Positions 43,573 to 52,087 of a stretch of 64,000 nucleotides of DNA are shown here, piece after piece. The position numbers and the translations under genes are program-made. The stretch is taken from positions 1 to 64,000 of the forward strand of contig JARLHL010000062.1 in the NCBI GenBank assembly GCA_031292275.1. The letters run 5' to 3'. Position 1 is the first letter of the stretch. Each line of letters opens with the position of its first letter. The notes under the pieces were generated by a model. It worked only from the letters and a program-made list of their open reading frames with translations, ran no database searches and was not told the origin of the DNA. This stretch comes from Desulfocapsaceae bacterium. Its GTDB lineage: Bacteria > Desulfobacterota > Desulfobulbia > Desulfobulbales > Desulfocapsaceae.

Positions 43573-44445
43573 ATGAGAAAATATGCAGTGATACTGTGGG
43601 CTGCAGGGTTCCTGGGACTTTCTTCGACAGCCGGCTTTGCTGCCGGGACTGTCATTGAGAATAAGGGGTCGGACACCCTGGTCAATGTGGCCCAGAGCTG
43701 GGCCGAGGCCTATCAGAAGGTCGCTCCCCATGTCTCCGTTGCCGTATCCGGCGGCGGTTCCGGGACAGGGTTCGCCGCCTTGATCAACGGCACTGCCGAT
43801 ATTGCCAACGCCAGCCGGAAGATAAAACGGATTGAGAAGAACCAGGCCAATGCCAATGGACATGAACCGGTAGAGTTCATTGTCGGTTATGACGCCCTGG
43901 CTGTCTATGTCCATAAACAGAATCCCCTCAAAGCCATCAGCCTCGAAAAATTGGCGGCGATTTACGGGGAGGGCGGCAAGATCGGTCGCTGGGACCAGCT
44001 GGGAGTGAATGTCCCCGGGTGCAGCGGCCAGGAGATCATCCGGGTGAGCCGGCAGAATAATTCCGGGACCTATGCCTACTTCAGGGAGGCGGTAATGGAT
44101 AAAATGGACTATAAGTCCGGTTCCATGGATATGCATGGCTCCAAGGACGTCACCGACCTGGTCGAAAAAACCCCCTGCTCCATAGGCTACAGCGGCCTGG
44201 CCTATGCCACCGACCATGTCAAGATGCTCTGTATAGCCGAAAAGGAAGGGGGGAGTTGCGTCACGCCGTCGGAGACCACCGCCGCCGATAAGACCTATCC
44301 CATTGCCCGGCCGCTGTTTATGTATACTAAAGGGGTACCGACAGGAGAGGTGAAAAAATATCTGGACTGGATCCTCAGCGATGAGGGGCAGTGCATCATC
44401 AAGAAAAAAGGTTATGCACCGGTCCGTCCGGTCACCTGTGAATAG
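43573..44445 (+). CDS. pstS: Phosphate ABC transporter substrate-binding protein PstS
   Basis: Periplasmic phosphate-binding protein (290 residues) with a signal peptide (MRKYAVILWAAGFLGLSSTAGFAA). Phosphate-contact segments are visible: KGSDTLVN, SGGGSGTGFAALINGT and the NNSGTYAYF loop. Short form common in this phylum. AGGAG is 7 nt before the ATG at 43573; upstream ATG at 43555 would disturb the signal peptide. First gene of the phosphate uptake operon. Confidence 0.94.
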   Translation: MRKYAVILWAAGFLGLSSTAGFAAGTVIENKGSDTLVNVAQSWAEAYQKVAPHVSVAVSGGGSGTGFAALINGTADIANASRKIKRIEKNQANANGHEPVEFIVGYDALAVYVHKQNPLKAISLEKLAAIYGEGGKIGRWDQLGVNVPGCSGQEIIRVSRQNNSGTYAYFREAVMDKMDYKSGSMDMHGSKDVTDLVEKTPCSIGYSGLAYATDHVKMLCIAEKEGGSCVTPSETTAADKTYPIARPLFMYTKGVPTGEVKKYLDWILSDEGQCIIKKKGYAPVRPVTCE

Positions 44446-44508
44446 GGCTGAGAGACTGTATCGGCAGGCGGGGACAGGTTCCTTTGGCCGATGCGACTGG
44501 AGATATAC

Positions 44509-45597
44509 ATGAGTCATTACGAAGAACGCCTGGAGCACGACATCTCGCTTATTCGCCAGAAATCGGCGGAGCTGGCCGAAAAGGTCGAGACGGCCATCAA
44601 GAATGCCATCCAGGCACTCCTGACCGGCAATCATGCGCTGTCTTATGAGACCATCCTCAGAGATAACGTGATCAACCGGGACAACGAAGAAATCACCCGA
44701 ATGTGTTGCGCCTTCATCGCCCGGCATCTGCCCAGCGCAGGCCATCTCAGGCGAGTGACGTCGATTCTGAGTCTTTGCGTCTCCTTAGAGAGAATAGGCG
44801 ATCAGGCGGCTGGCATTTCCAAGGTCGCGGTCGGCCTGACGGCCTCCCTTGACAAGACCATGACCCGGCACGTGATTCGTCTGGAGGAGGAGTCGCGTCA
44901 TATACTGCACCAGGCCATCACCTCGTTCAACGAGGACAATATCGAACTGGCGCGGAGCACAAAACTGCTGGATTCCCAGGTTGATCATACCTTCCAGAAT
45001 GCCTTTGCCGATCTTGCCAACGAAGACAATAAGGCCACCTGGGCCATCCGCGACCTGCTGGGCCTGCTGTCCGTCTTCTACTCCCTTGAGCGGGTCAGCG
45101 ATTTATCCAAGAACATCTGTGAGAACACGATTTTTTCCGTCTCCGGCGAGACAAAAAAACGAAAACCGGTCAAAATCCTCTTTGTGGCCGAGTCCGATAA
45201 CTCCCTCTGCCGGATGGCTGAGTCCATTGGCCGGAAATCCTTTTCCCGGTGCGGGCTTTTTGCAAGCGCCGGCAGGGACCGGGCCCCCGGGGTCGATCCC
45301 GATTTTGCCCGATTCATGCAGGATTTCGGGATCGAGTACGAGTCGAACAGCTATACCACCATCGAGATGCTGCCCAGGCTGGACGAGTTCAATGTGATCA
45401 TCGGCCTGCAGGGACCGGTCAGCGACTATATCTCCGCCGTTCCCTTCAACGTGGTGGTCCTGGAATGGCAGATACTTGCCGGCCCTGGTGCCGATAAACA
45501 GCAGCAGTTCAAGGAGATGTTCGGCCTCCTGTCGGCGAAGATCTCCGATCTGCTGGAAATAATGCGGGGCAAGGAGGCAGTCTGTGGGCCAAGCTGA
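44509..45597 (+). CDS. phoU: PhoU fused to an inactive low-molecular-weight phosphatase-like domain
   Basis: Residues 1-215 are a PhoU three-helix-bundle pair with the two metal motifs SLERIGDQ and SLERVSDLSKNI, expected to link the Pst transporter to phosphate signalling. Residues about 224-360 resemble an LMW protein phosphatase/ArsC fold beginning ILFVAESDNSLCRMAE, but the catalytic loop C-x5-R is broken (Ala in place of the nucleophile Cys), so it probably acts as a ligand or partner domain. Lies between pstS and pstC; its end overlaps pstC by 14 nt. The usual order puts phoU last. Confidence 0.85.
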   Translation: MSHYEERLEHDISLIRQKSAELAEKVETAIKNAIQALLTGNHALSYETILRDNVINRDNEEITRMCCAFIARHLPSAGHLRRVTSILSLCVSLERIGDQAAGISKVAVGLTASLDKTMTRHVIRLEEESRHILHQAITSFNEDNIELARSTKLLDSQVDHTFQNAFADLANEDNKATWAIRDLLGLLSVFYSLERVSDLSKNICENTIFSVSGETKKRKPVKILFVAESDNSLCRMAESIGRKSFSRCGLFASAGRDRAPGVDPDFARFMQDFGIEYESNSYTTIEMLPRLDEFNVIIGLQGPVSDYISAVPFNVVVLEWQILAGPGADKQQQFKEMFGLLSAKISDLLEIMRGKEAVCGPS

Positions 45598-46714
45598 CAG
45601 CACATCTGCCACCTGTAACACTGATGATCGGCGGAATCTGGCCTGGTTCATCGACAAGGCCGTCCAGGTGCTGGTCTTCATTGCCGGGATATCGGCCATT
45701 GTTTTCATCATCGGCATCTTCGTCTTTATCACCAAGGAGGGGGTTGGTTTTATCCTCAAGTCCAATTATGCGCTCAGCGAATCGGTCTTCAATCTCCTTG
45801 AGGACCAGAAGATGCCCGAGGACCAGCTTGATGCCATAACTGTCCTGGAAGGAAAGAAATTCTCTACGGCAGAGGATCTCCTTAAGGCCGTGGAAGGGAT
45901 CATCGGGGTCGAGGCGGCCGGGCCCTACAAGGAAGTCCTCATCGAAAAATCCCACGACCAGCCCTTTCACGTAAAGTCGTTTTTTACCTCTCCCAAATGG
46001 GCGCCGACCTCGGAGATCAAGCCGGTCTACGGTACACTGGCCCTGATGGTGGGGACGGCCAGCGTTACCGGTCTGGCCATGCTGATTGCCATTCCCTTTT
46101 CACTGGGAGCGGCCATCTACATCGGCGAGTTCGCAACGGGACGGAAGAGGGAATTTCTGAAGATCTTGGTGGAACTCCTGGCGGCCATCCCCTCGGTGGT
46201 CTGGGGCTTTGTCGGTCTCAGTATGCTGAATCCGCTGATCATCAAGCTCTTCAACGTCCCCATCGGACTCAATGTACTCAACGCAGGAGTGATCCTCGGC
46301 CTGATGGCCGCTCCCATCATGACCACCATCGCCGAGGATGCCCTTAAGGCCGTTCCCGACCGCTATCGCGAGGCGGCCGAGGCCATGGGCGCCACGCGCT
46401 GGCAGATCATCTTTAAGGTTGTGGTGCCGGCGGCCCGGCATGGACTGGTGGCGGCGGTGCTGCTGGGGGTTGGCCGGGGCTTCGGCGAGACCATGGCGGT
46501 CCTGATGGCCACAGGCCATTCCATAAATCTGCCCACCAGCATCTTCGATTCCGTCCGGGCCATGACAGCGACCATCGCGGCGGAGCTGGGGGAGGCGGCG
46601 GTGGGGTCCGATCACTACAGGGCCCTTTTTACCCTGGGGATCCTGCTGTTTCTGATTACCTTCATGATCAACCTCAGCGCCGATCTGATTCTGCGCGGGG
46701 TCCGTAAGGAGTAG
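45584..46714 (+). CDS. pstC: Phosphate ABC transporter permease PstC
   Basis: Inner-membrane permease, 376 residues. One N-terminal helix, then an extra soluble stretch of about 80 residues (about 45-140), then five helices including the ABC-coupling loop EAAEAMGATRWQIIFKVVVP. Starts at GTG 45584, with AAGGAG 7 nt upstream, inside the end of phoU. The extended periplasmic loop is longer than in E. coli PstC. Pairs with PstA. Confidence 0.94.
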   Translation: MGQADSTSATCNTDDRRNLAWFIDKAVQVLVFIAGISAIVFIIGIFVFITKEGVGFILKSNYALSESVFNLLEDQKMPEDQLDAITVLEGKKFSTAEDLLKAVEGIIGVEAAGPYKEVLIEKSHDQPFHVKSFFTSPKWAPTSEIKPVYGTLALMVGTASVTGLAMLIAIPFSLGAAIYIGEFATGRKREFLKILVELLAAIPSVVWGFVGLSMLNPLIIKLFNVPIGLNVLNAGVILGLMAAPIMTTIAEDALKAVPDRYREAAEAMGATRWQIIFKVVVPAARHGLVAAVLLGVGRGFGETMAVLMATGHSINLPTSIFDSVRAMTATIAAELGEAAVGSDHYRALFTLGILLFLITFMINLSADLILRGVRKE

Positions 46715-46719
46715 GTCCT

Positions 46720-47589
46720 ATGTTTGATGCCTCTGCACTTAACATCCGAAACCGGAAGGTCGAAGGGCTCTTCCGGATCCTTTTTATGCTGATGACCGGG
46801 CTGCTGATCCTGCCGGTGGCGATCATCCTGGCGGTTCTCGCCTGGAAGGGCGGCTCGGTGGTCAATATGACCTTCCTGTTCACCAATCCCACCGAGGGGA
46901 TGACCAGCGGCGGGATATTCCCGGCCCTGATCGGCACCGTCTGGCTGGTCAGCGTGGCGCTGCTGTTTTCGGTGCCCCTGGGGGTGGCGGCGGCCATCTA
47001 TCTGAGTGAATACGCCCGCGACAACTGGTTTACCCGAATTATCAATCTGGCCATTATCAATCTGGCCGGCGTGCCGTCCATCGTCCATGCCCTCTTCGGG
47101 GTAGGTGCCTTCGTCCTCTTTTTCCGGTTCGGCACCAGTATTCTGGCTGCGAGTCTGACCCTGGGGATAATGACCCTGCCGGTGGTCATAGTCTCGACCA
47201 GAGAATCGCTGCAGGCTGTCCCCATGGCCTTCCGGGAGGCCTGCTGGAATATGGGGGCGACCAAATGGCAGACCATCTGGAAGATCGTGCTGCCCAATTC
47301 CATCAGCGGGATCCTCACCGGCATCATCCTGGAGGTCTCACGGACGGCCGGCGAGACCGCACCGGTGATGTTCACGGGTGCGGCCTTTTTTCTGCCGCAG
47401 CTGCCGCAGTCGATCTTCGATCAGACCATGGCCATGTCGCTGCACCTCTTTGTCATTGCGACCCAGGTCCCCGGCGTCCCGGAGAACCTGCCCTACGGCG
47501 TGGCCTTTGTACTGATCGCCATGGTCCTGACGATGAATTCTCTTTCCATCGCCTTCCGGGTCTATCTGCGGGGCAGGAAAAAATGGTAA
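46720..47589 (+). CDS. pstA: Phosphate ABC transporter permease PstA
   Basis: Second permease subunit, 289 residues, six predicted helices, with the coupling loop REACWNMGATKWQTIWKIVLP and the family segment SRTAGETAPVMFTGAAFF. AAGGAG lies 8 nt before the ATG at 46720; it follows pstC by 5 nt. Forms the membrane channel with PstC. Confidence 0.94.
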   Translation: MFDASALNIRNRKVEGLFRILFMLMTGLLILPVAIILAVLAWKGGSVVNMTFLFTNPTEGMTSGGIFPALIGTVWLVSVALLFSVPLGVAAAIYLSEYARDNWFTRIINLAIINLAGVPSIVHALFGVGAFVLFFRFGTSILAASLTLGIMTLPVVIVSTRESLQAVPMAFREACWNMGATKWQTIWKIVLPNSISGILTGIILEVSRTAGETAPVMFTGAAFFLPQLPQSIFDQTMAMSLHLFVIATQVPGVPENLPYGVAFVLIAMVLTMNSLSIAFRVYLRGRKKW

Positions 47590-47604
47590 CCCCTGACAGG
47601 ATGG

Positions 47605-48387
47605 ATGATGGATTCACTCCCGCATAAAAATAATCCGGTAAAGCTGGAGGTCAGCGATGTGGCCGTGCGCTATGACGGCCGGACCGTGCTCTCCGGGGTT
47701 ACTTTCGATGTCCACGAGCATGAGATCTTCGGGATTATCGGACCTGCCAACAGCGGCAAGACCTCCTTTCTGAAGACCGTCAACAGGATGGATATCTTCA
47801 ATCCTGCCATGAGTTTTACCGGTCGGATACGCTTCAACGGCAAGGATATCCGCAAGTGGCGCAACGTCTACAGCCTGAGAAAACGGATAGGCGTTGTCTT
47901 CCCGCTGCCGGTGGGGCTGCCGCTTACCGTCTACGAGAATGTGGCACTGGCCCCTCGTCTGGCGGGGGTGACCCGGAGGGTGGAACTCGACATCATCGTC
48001 GAGCGCTGTCTGGCCAGGGCTGCCCTGTGGGACGAGGTGAAAGACCGCCTTGACTCCCTCGGCAGCCTGCTCTCCGGCGGCCAGCAGCAGCGTCTGACCA
48101 TAGCCCGGGCCCTGTCCCAGGATCCGGAGATGCTGATGCTGGATGAGTTTTCCATCGCCGTCGACCCGGTGACCACCATGCGCATCGAGGACGTGCTGAA
48201 GGAGCTGAAAAAGGAGATGAGCATCATCCTGGTGACCAATCTGGTGCAGCAGGCCCGGAGGCTGGCCGACCGGACGGCCCTCTTCCTCAATGGCGAGGTG
48301 GTCGAGGTAGGCCTGACCGATGACCTGTTTTCGGGCCTCGTTCAGGACCAGAGGACCCAGGATTATCTGGACGGAAGGTTCGGTTGA
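47605..48387 (+). CDS. Phosphate ABC transporter ATPase, first copy (degenerate Q- and H-loop)
   Basis: PstB-family ATPase, 260 residues. Walker A GPANSGKT (46-53), signature LSGGQ (156-160) and Walker B MLMLDE (Asp180, Glu181) are intact. However, the Q-loop Gln is replaced by Pro100 (GVVFPLP) and the H-loop His by Asn212 (LVTNLVQQ). This pattern fits the weak half of an asymmetric ATPase pair with the next gene. ATG at 47605 or 47608; AGG at 47598 suits 47608 slightly better. Follows pstA by 15 nt. Confidence 0.9.
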   Translation: MMDSLPHKNNPVKLEVSDVAVRYDGRTVLSGVTFDVHEHEIFGIIGPANSGKTSFLKTVNRMDIFNPAMSFTGRIRFNGKDIRKWRNVYSLRKRIGVVFPLPVGLPLTVYENVALAPRLAGVTRRVELDIIVERCLARAALWDEVKDRLDSLGSLLSGGQQQRLTIARALSQDPEMLMLDEFSIAVDPVTTMRIEDVLKELKKEMSIILVTNLVQQARRLADRTALFLNGEVVEVGLTDDLFSGLVQDQRTQDYLDGRFG

Positions 48388-48395
48388 GAGACACT

Positions 48396-49187
48396 ATGAG
48401 TGAAACTGCAGGAAATGATACGCTCCACGCGGTGGAGACCATCGGGCTGAACCTCTGGTATGGCACCTTCCAGGCCCTGATCGATGTCAACATCCGGATC
48501 AGGAAGGGGATCATCACCTCGCTGATCGGACCCTCCGGCTGCGGGAAATCGACGCTTTTGCGCAGCATCAACCGGATCAATGAACGTCTGGGATACGTCC
48601 GGGTGGAGGGCGCCATCAAGGTCATGGATAAAAATGTCTATGATCCCGAGGTGGAACCGGTTCAACTCCGCAGGCAGGTTGGAATGGTCTTTCAGCGCCC
48701 CAATCCGCTGCCCCTGACCATCCGGGAGAATATCCTCTTTGGCCATAAGATTCATACTCCCTCGTCGAGCAAGGTCTCGCGATCGGCAGAGGACGATATC
48801 GTCGAGTCGGCCCTGCGCCAGGTTCTGCTGTGGGATCAGGTCAAAGATAAACTGAAACGCAAGGCGACCGGGCTTTCTCTTGAGGAACAGCAGAAGCTCT
48901 GCATCGCCCGTCTCCTGCCCGTCAAGCCCCAAGTCTTGCTGATGGACGAGCCCTGCTCGGCCTTGGACCCCAAGGGGACGGAGGCCGTGGAAGAGCTGAT
49001 CTGGGAACTGCGGGGCCAGTATACCATCCTGATCGTGACCCATAACATGGCTCAGGCCCGGCGGGCCAGCGACGAATGCGCATTCATGCTCATGGGAGAA
49101 CTCATTGAGCATGAGACCACCGAGGAACTCTTTGTTACCCCGGGGAACGGAAAAACCGCCGATTATATCGAGGGGCGGTACGGCTGA
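48396..49187 (+). CDS. pstB: Phosphate ABC transporter ATPase, second copy (degenerate signature)
   Basis: PstB-family ATPase, 263 residues. Walker A GPSGCGKST (45-53), Q-loop Gln100 (MVFQRPNP), Walker B LLMDE (Asp184, Glu185) and H-loop His216 (VTHNMAQ) are canonical, but the ABC signature reads LSLEE (160-164) instead of LSGGQ. Its defect complements that of the first copy, suggesting an obligate heterodimer with one good ATP site. ATG at 48396 is preferred to the TTG at 48384 that abuts the previous stop. Confidence 0.9.
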   Translation: MSETAGNDTLHAVETIGLNLWYGTFQALIDVNIRIRKGIITSLIGPSGCGKSTLLRSINRINERLGYVRVEGAIKVMDKNVYDPEVEPVQLRRQVGMVFQRPNPLPLTIRENILFGHKIHTPSSSKVSRSAEDDIVESALRQVLLWDQVKDKLKRKATGLSLEEQQKLCIARLLPVKPQVLLMDEPCSALDPKGTEAVEELIWELRGQYTILIVTHNMAQARRASDECAFMLMGELIEHETTEELFVTPGNGKTADYIEGRYG

Positions 49188-49230
49188 GAGCCGAACCGCA
49201 GAGATAATATGCTTCTTGGGGGGATAAGCA

Positions 49231-49500
49231 ATGGATATCATTATTGGATCGATACCACCAATCGGCCCTACTCCGCCGAAACCACCGGATGGCGGTCATG
49301 CCATTGAGGCGGAACTTCTGCATGTCCGTCATCCGCGCAAGGGTATCGCGGGTCCGTCGGGGGTCGAGCGTCGGGGAAAAAAGGTGCATGACCCGCGGCA
49401 GGGTCGGATCCTGACCCTGCTGATTCCCCAGGCGGATCTGCTGCCCAAAGATCTTGACCAGGGCAGATACAAGGTCATCCTCCGCTTTGTCCGTAAGTGA
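49231..49500 (+). CDS. Small protein of unknown function at pst operon end
   Basis: An 89-residue frame starting MDIIIGSIPPIGPTPPKPPD (Pro-rich) and ending in a basic stretch. GGGGG lies 7 nt before the ATG, and the frame ends just before the terminator, so it could be a real last gene of the operon. I do not recognise it, and a long minus-strand frame overlaps it, so coding status is uncertain. Confidence 0.45.
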   Translation: MDIIIGSIPPIGPTPPKPPDGGHAIEAELLHVRHPRKGIAGPSGVERRGKKVHDPRQGRILTLLIPQADLLPKDLDQGRYKVILRFVRK

Positions 49501-49527
49501 CATGCACTCTGCCGTACGCTGAGTATA

Positions 49528-49567
49528 AAAAACAGCCCCGCCGGGGGGATCCCGGCAGGGCTGTTTT
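49528..49567. terminator. Bidirectional rho-independent terminator
   Basis: AAAAACAGCCC and GGGCTGTTTTT flank an inner GCCGGG/CCCGGC stem with one C-A mismatch. A- and T-tracts on both sides let it end the pst operon (plus) and the glutamate synthase operon (minus). Confidence 0.9.
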
Positions 49568-49594
49568 TGTGCGGCGCTCGGGAAAGCCCTCGTC

Positions 49595-51955
49595 TCAATA
49601 CGGATGCATGATCCAGATGCCGCAGGGGCAGGTGTCGGCGCAGAAGCCGCAGGCAATGCATTTCTTGTCATCGGAGACATATTCATAAGAGGCCTTGAAG
49701 CCTGGGTCAGCACCGATACGGTTGTCAGGCTTCAACTCCCGTCTGCTGATCGCGCCGGTCGGGCAGATGGTCTCGCAGAGGTGACAGTCACGGCAGGAGG
49801 CACAGGACAGACAGCGGTCGGCCTGATTCTGCTGGGTTGCCAGAGGGGTATCCGGAGTGTAGTGGGTGATGGTCATAGCCTGCTGAGGAATCAGAGGTTT
49901 GGCAAAGGGCTTCCATTCCACTCCCTTGATTGCGGCCAGGATGAATTCTGCAGCGGTCTTGCCTGCACCCAGGGCATGGGTGGCGAGTCCGGGCTTTTCC
50001 ACATCGCCGATGGCCAGGACCTTGCTGTCGCTGGTGAGGTGGGCCTTGTCAGTCTTGACCCAGGCGGCTCCGCCCACGGTGACGGTGTCAATATTTTCAG
50101 GGAGGAAGGGCAGGGCCGGGATGTCACCGATGGAGATGATCACAGTCTGGGCGGCTATGACCTCTCCTTCATCTGTAACCAGTCCTGCCGCAGTGACCTC
50201 TTTGGTCTTGACCGGCCATCGGAAGGTCGCGCCCAGGGCCTCGGCGTTCTCTTTTTCCTTACCGAAGGCCAGCGGTTTCTGAATATCCACCAGGGTGACC
50301 TTTTCGGCACCCAGCCGGTAGGCCTCACAGGCCACATCGCAGCCCACATTGCCGGCACCGATGATGACGACTTCCCTGCCGATGGCAGGCGGCGCCTCGC
50401 TCTTGGCGCTTTTCAGGAAGTCGAGGGCCGCAATGACCCGTTCATGGCCGGGGAAGAGCAGGCGACGGGGAGAATGGGTGCCGACGGCCACTACCACATA
50501 ATCGAAGTCCTTCTGCAGCTGAGCGAATTTTTTCTTGTCCATATCGACGCCGAGATTGACGTGGATATTGGGAGTAGCCAGGAAACGCTCGATCTCCTGG
50601 TTCCAGATGGCCTGGGGGAGACGCTCCCAGGGGATGACCTGGGCCAGTTTGCCGCCGATCTTCGTGTCTTTTTCAAAGATGTGGGCTTCGACACCTGCCA
50701 GGGCCAGCTGCCAGGCTGCGTTCATGCCGCCGGGACCGGCGCCGATTATTGCAACCTTTTTGCCCAGCGGCTCCGCCACTGCCGGGGCCTTGAACTGGGT
50801 CACGGCCCGGCCCAAAACCTGGGCATCGATGGGCGCGTCCACGTTTTGGCGGGAGCAGTTTTCAACGCAGAGATTGGGACAGACGGCGCCGCATACCACG
50901 GCAGGAAACGGGGTATACCGCAGGATCATCTCATAGGCCTCGTCGGCACGTCCCTCGCGGATCAGGCGCAGACGGTCGACGGTGGGGATATGGACCGGGC
51001 AGTAATAGGTGCAGGGGGCTGCCGATTCACAATTGGCCCAGTAGGGCCTGTTGCGGCGAAGATCGCCGGTGACGATGGCCTCAATGGGACTGCGGTCCAG
51101 ACCGGGGGCGATATCGCGCAGGGGATCGCCGCCGCCGAAGGCACCTTTCCAGTATTTTTCCCGGAACTCGGCCATGGGCATCGGGCCTGAAAACATCAGC
51201 GCCCGCTCCTGCGGGGTGATTGAGACGAGAACCTGCCATTCCTCGCGGACCGTGAGGGTGGCCAGAAGCTCGGGGCTCTCTACCCTCTCGAGGAAATATC
51301 CCATCCTCTCCATCAGCCACTGCCACTGCTCATCATTGGGCCTGTCCAGCCGGGCGTTGGTCTTGGCAAAGGAGTCATCGATCGCACCGCGGAAAAAGAT
51401 CAGGCCGCCGACCATGCCGACGCAGGGCCTGTATCCGAGGATGTTCGCCGGATTCTTGGCATTGACGCCGCAGACCACGGCGGTGCCGCCGCAGTTGAAT
51501 TCGGCAAAGGAGTCACCGGTCGAGCCCAGGACCCAGAGTTCGGGCTTTTCATAATCGGGATTCCATTTGGTCATGGTCAGCCCACGGGCGCCGATGGAGC
51601 CTTTAATATAGACCTTGCCCATGGCCATGGCGTTGCAGACGCCGTTGGTGGCGTCACCCAGCACGGCGATCTCGGCCCCGATATTCAGATAGCCGACGTC
51701 GTCGGAGCTGGCGCCATGGCAGACGATGGAAGTGCCCGGCATGCCCATGCAGCCAAGCCGCTGGCCAGATGGTCCTTTGACATCAATGTGCAGACCATCC
51801 GGGTGCTGCAGCCTGATGCCGATATTATGCTGACCGTAGGATTCAAGGGAAAGGCTGGCGGAAGACGCTGCGGCCTTCCGCACCATCTTCTCGAAATCCA
51901 TGGAATTGATTCGTTGGCCTTTTTCGTCACGGCCTTTTACCACAATCATAGTCAC
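49595..51955 (-). CDS. Glutamate synthase: GXGXG domain fused to GltD-like reductase and ferredoxin
   Basis: A 786-residue subunit joining three parts: the beta-helix GXGXG domain of GltB (about 1-240, IGAEIAVLGDATNG), a GltD-like FAD/NAD(P) oxidoreductase (about 290-700; VAIIGAGPGGMNAA and VVIIGAGNVGCD) and C-terminal 4Fe-4S modules (CLSCASCRDCHLC, CIACGFCADTC). It delivers electrons to the FMN subunit encoded upstream and completes its active site. GTG at 51955 with AAGGAG at 6 nt is the likely start. Last of three glt genes; ends at the shared terminator. Confidence 0.9.
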   Translation of the reverse strand: MTMIVVKGRDEKGQRINSMDFEKMVRKAAASSASLSLESYGQHNIGIRLQHPDGLHIDVKGPSGQRLGCMGMPGTSIVCHGASSDDVGYLNIGAEIAVLGDATNGVCNAMAMGKVYIKGSIGARGLTMTKWNPDYEKPELWVLGSTGDSFAEFNCGGTAVVCGVNAKNPANILGYRPCVGMVGGLIFFRGAIDDSFAKTNARLDRPNDEQWQWLMERMGYFLERVESPELLATLTVREEWQVLVSITPQERALMFSGPMPMAEFREKYWKGAFGGGDPLRDIAPGLDRSPIEAIVTGDLRRNRPYWANCESAAPCTYYCPVHIPTVDRLRLIREGRADEAYEMILRYTPFPAVVCGAVCPNLCVENCSRQNVDAPIDAQVLGRAVTQFKAPAVAEPLGKKVAIIGAGPGGMNAAWQLALAGVEAHIFEKDTKIGGKLAQVIPWERLPQAIWNQEIERFLATPNIHVNLGVDMDKKKFAQLQKDFDYVVVAVGTHSPRRLLFPGHERVIAALDFLKSAKSEAPPAIGREVVIIGAGNVGCDVACEAYRLGAEKVTLVDIQKPLAFGKEKENAEALGATFRWPVKTKEVTAAGLVTDEGEVIAAQTVIISIGDIPALPFLPENIDTVTVGGAAWVKTDKAHLTSDSKVLAIGDVEKPGLATHALGAGKTAAEFILAAIKGVEWKPFAKPLIPQQAMTITHYTPDTPLATQQNQADRCLSCASCRDCHLCETICPTGAISRRELKPDNRIGADPGFKASYEYVSDDKKCIACGFCADTCPCGIWIMHPY

Positions 51956-52087
51956 TGAAAACTCCTTCTCTCAGATATCAGCTCAGGGGACCGGGAGAAC
52001 ACCAGTCCGTTCTGCCGGGAACAGTTGCTCTCGGTAGCATCAACTTTCATGATGGAATGCGGGTACGCGCTGCCATCGGACTGCGGT

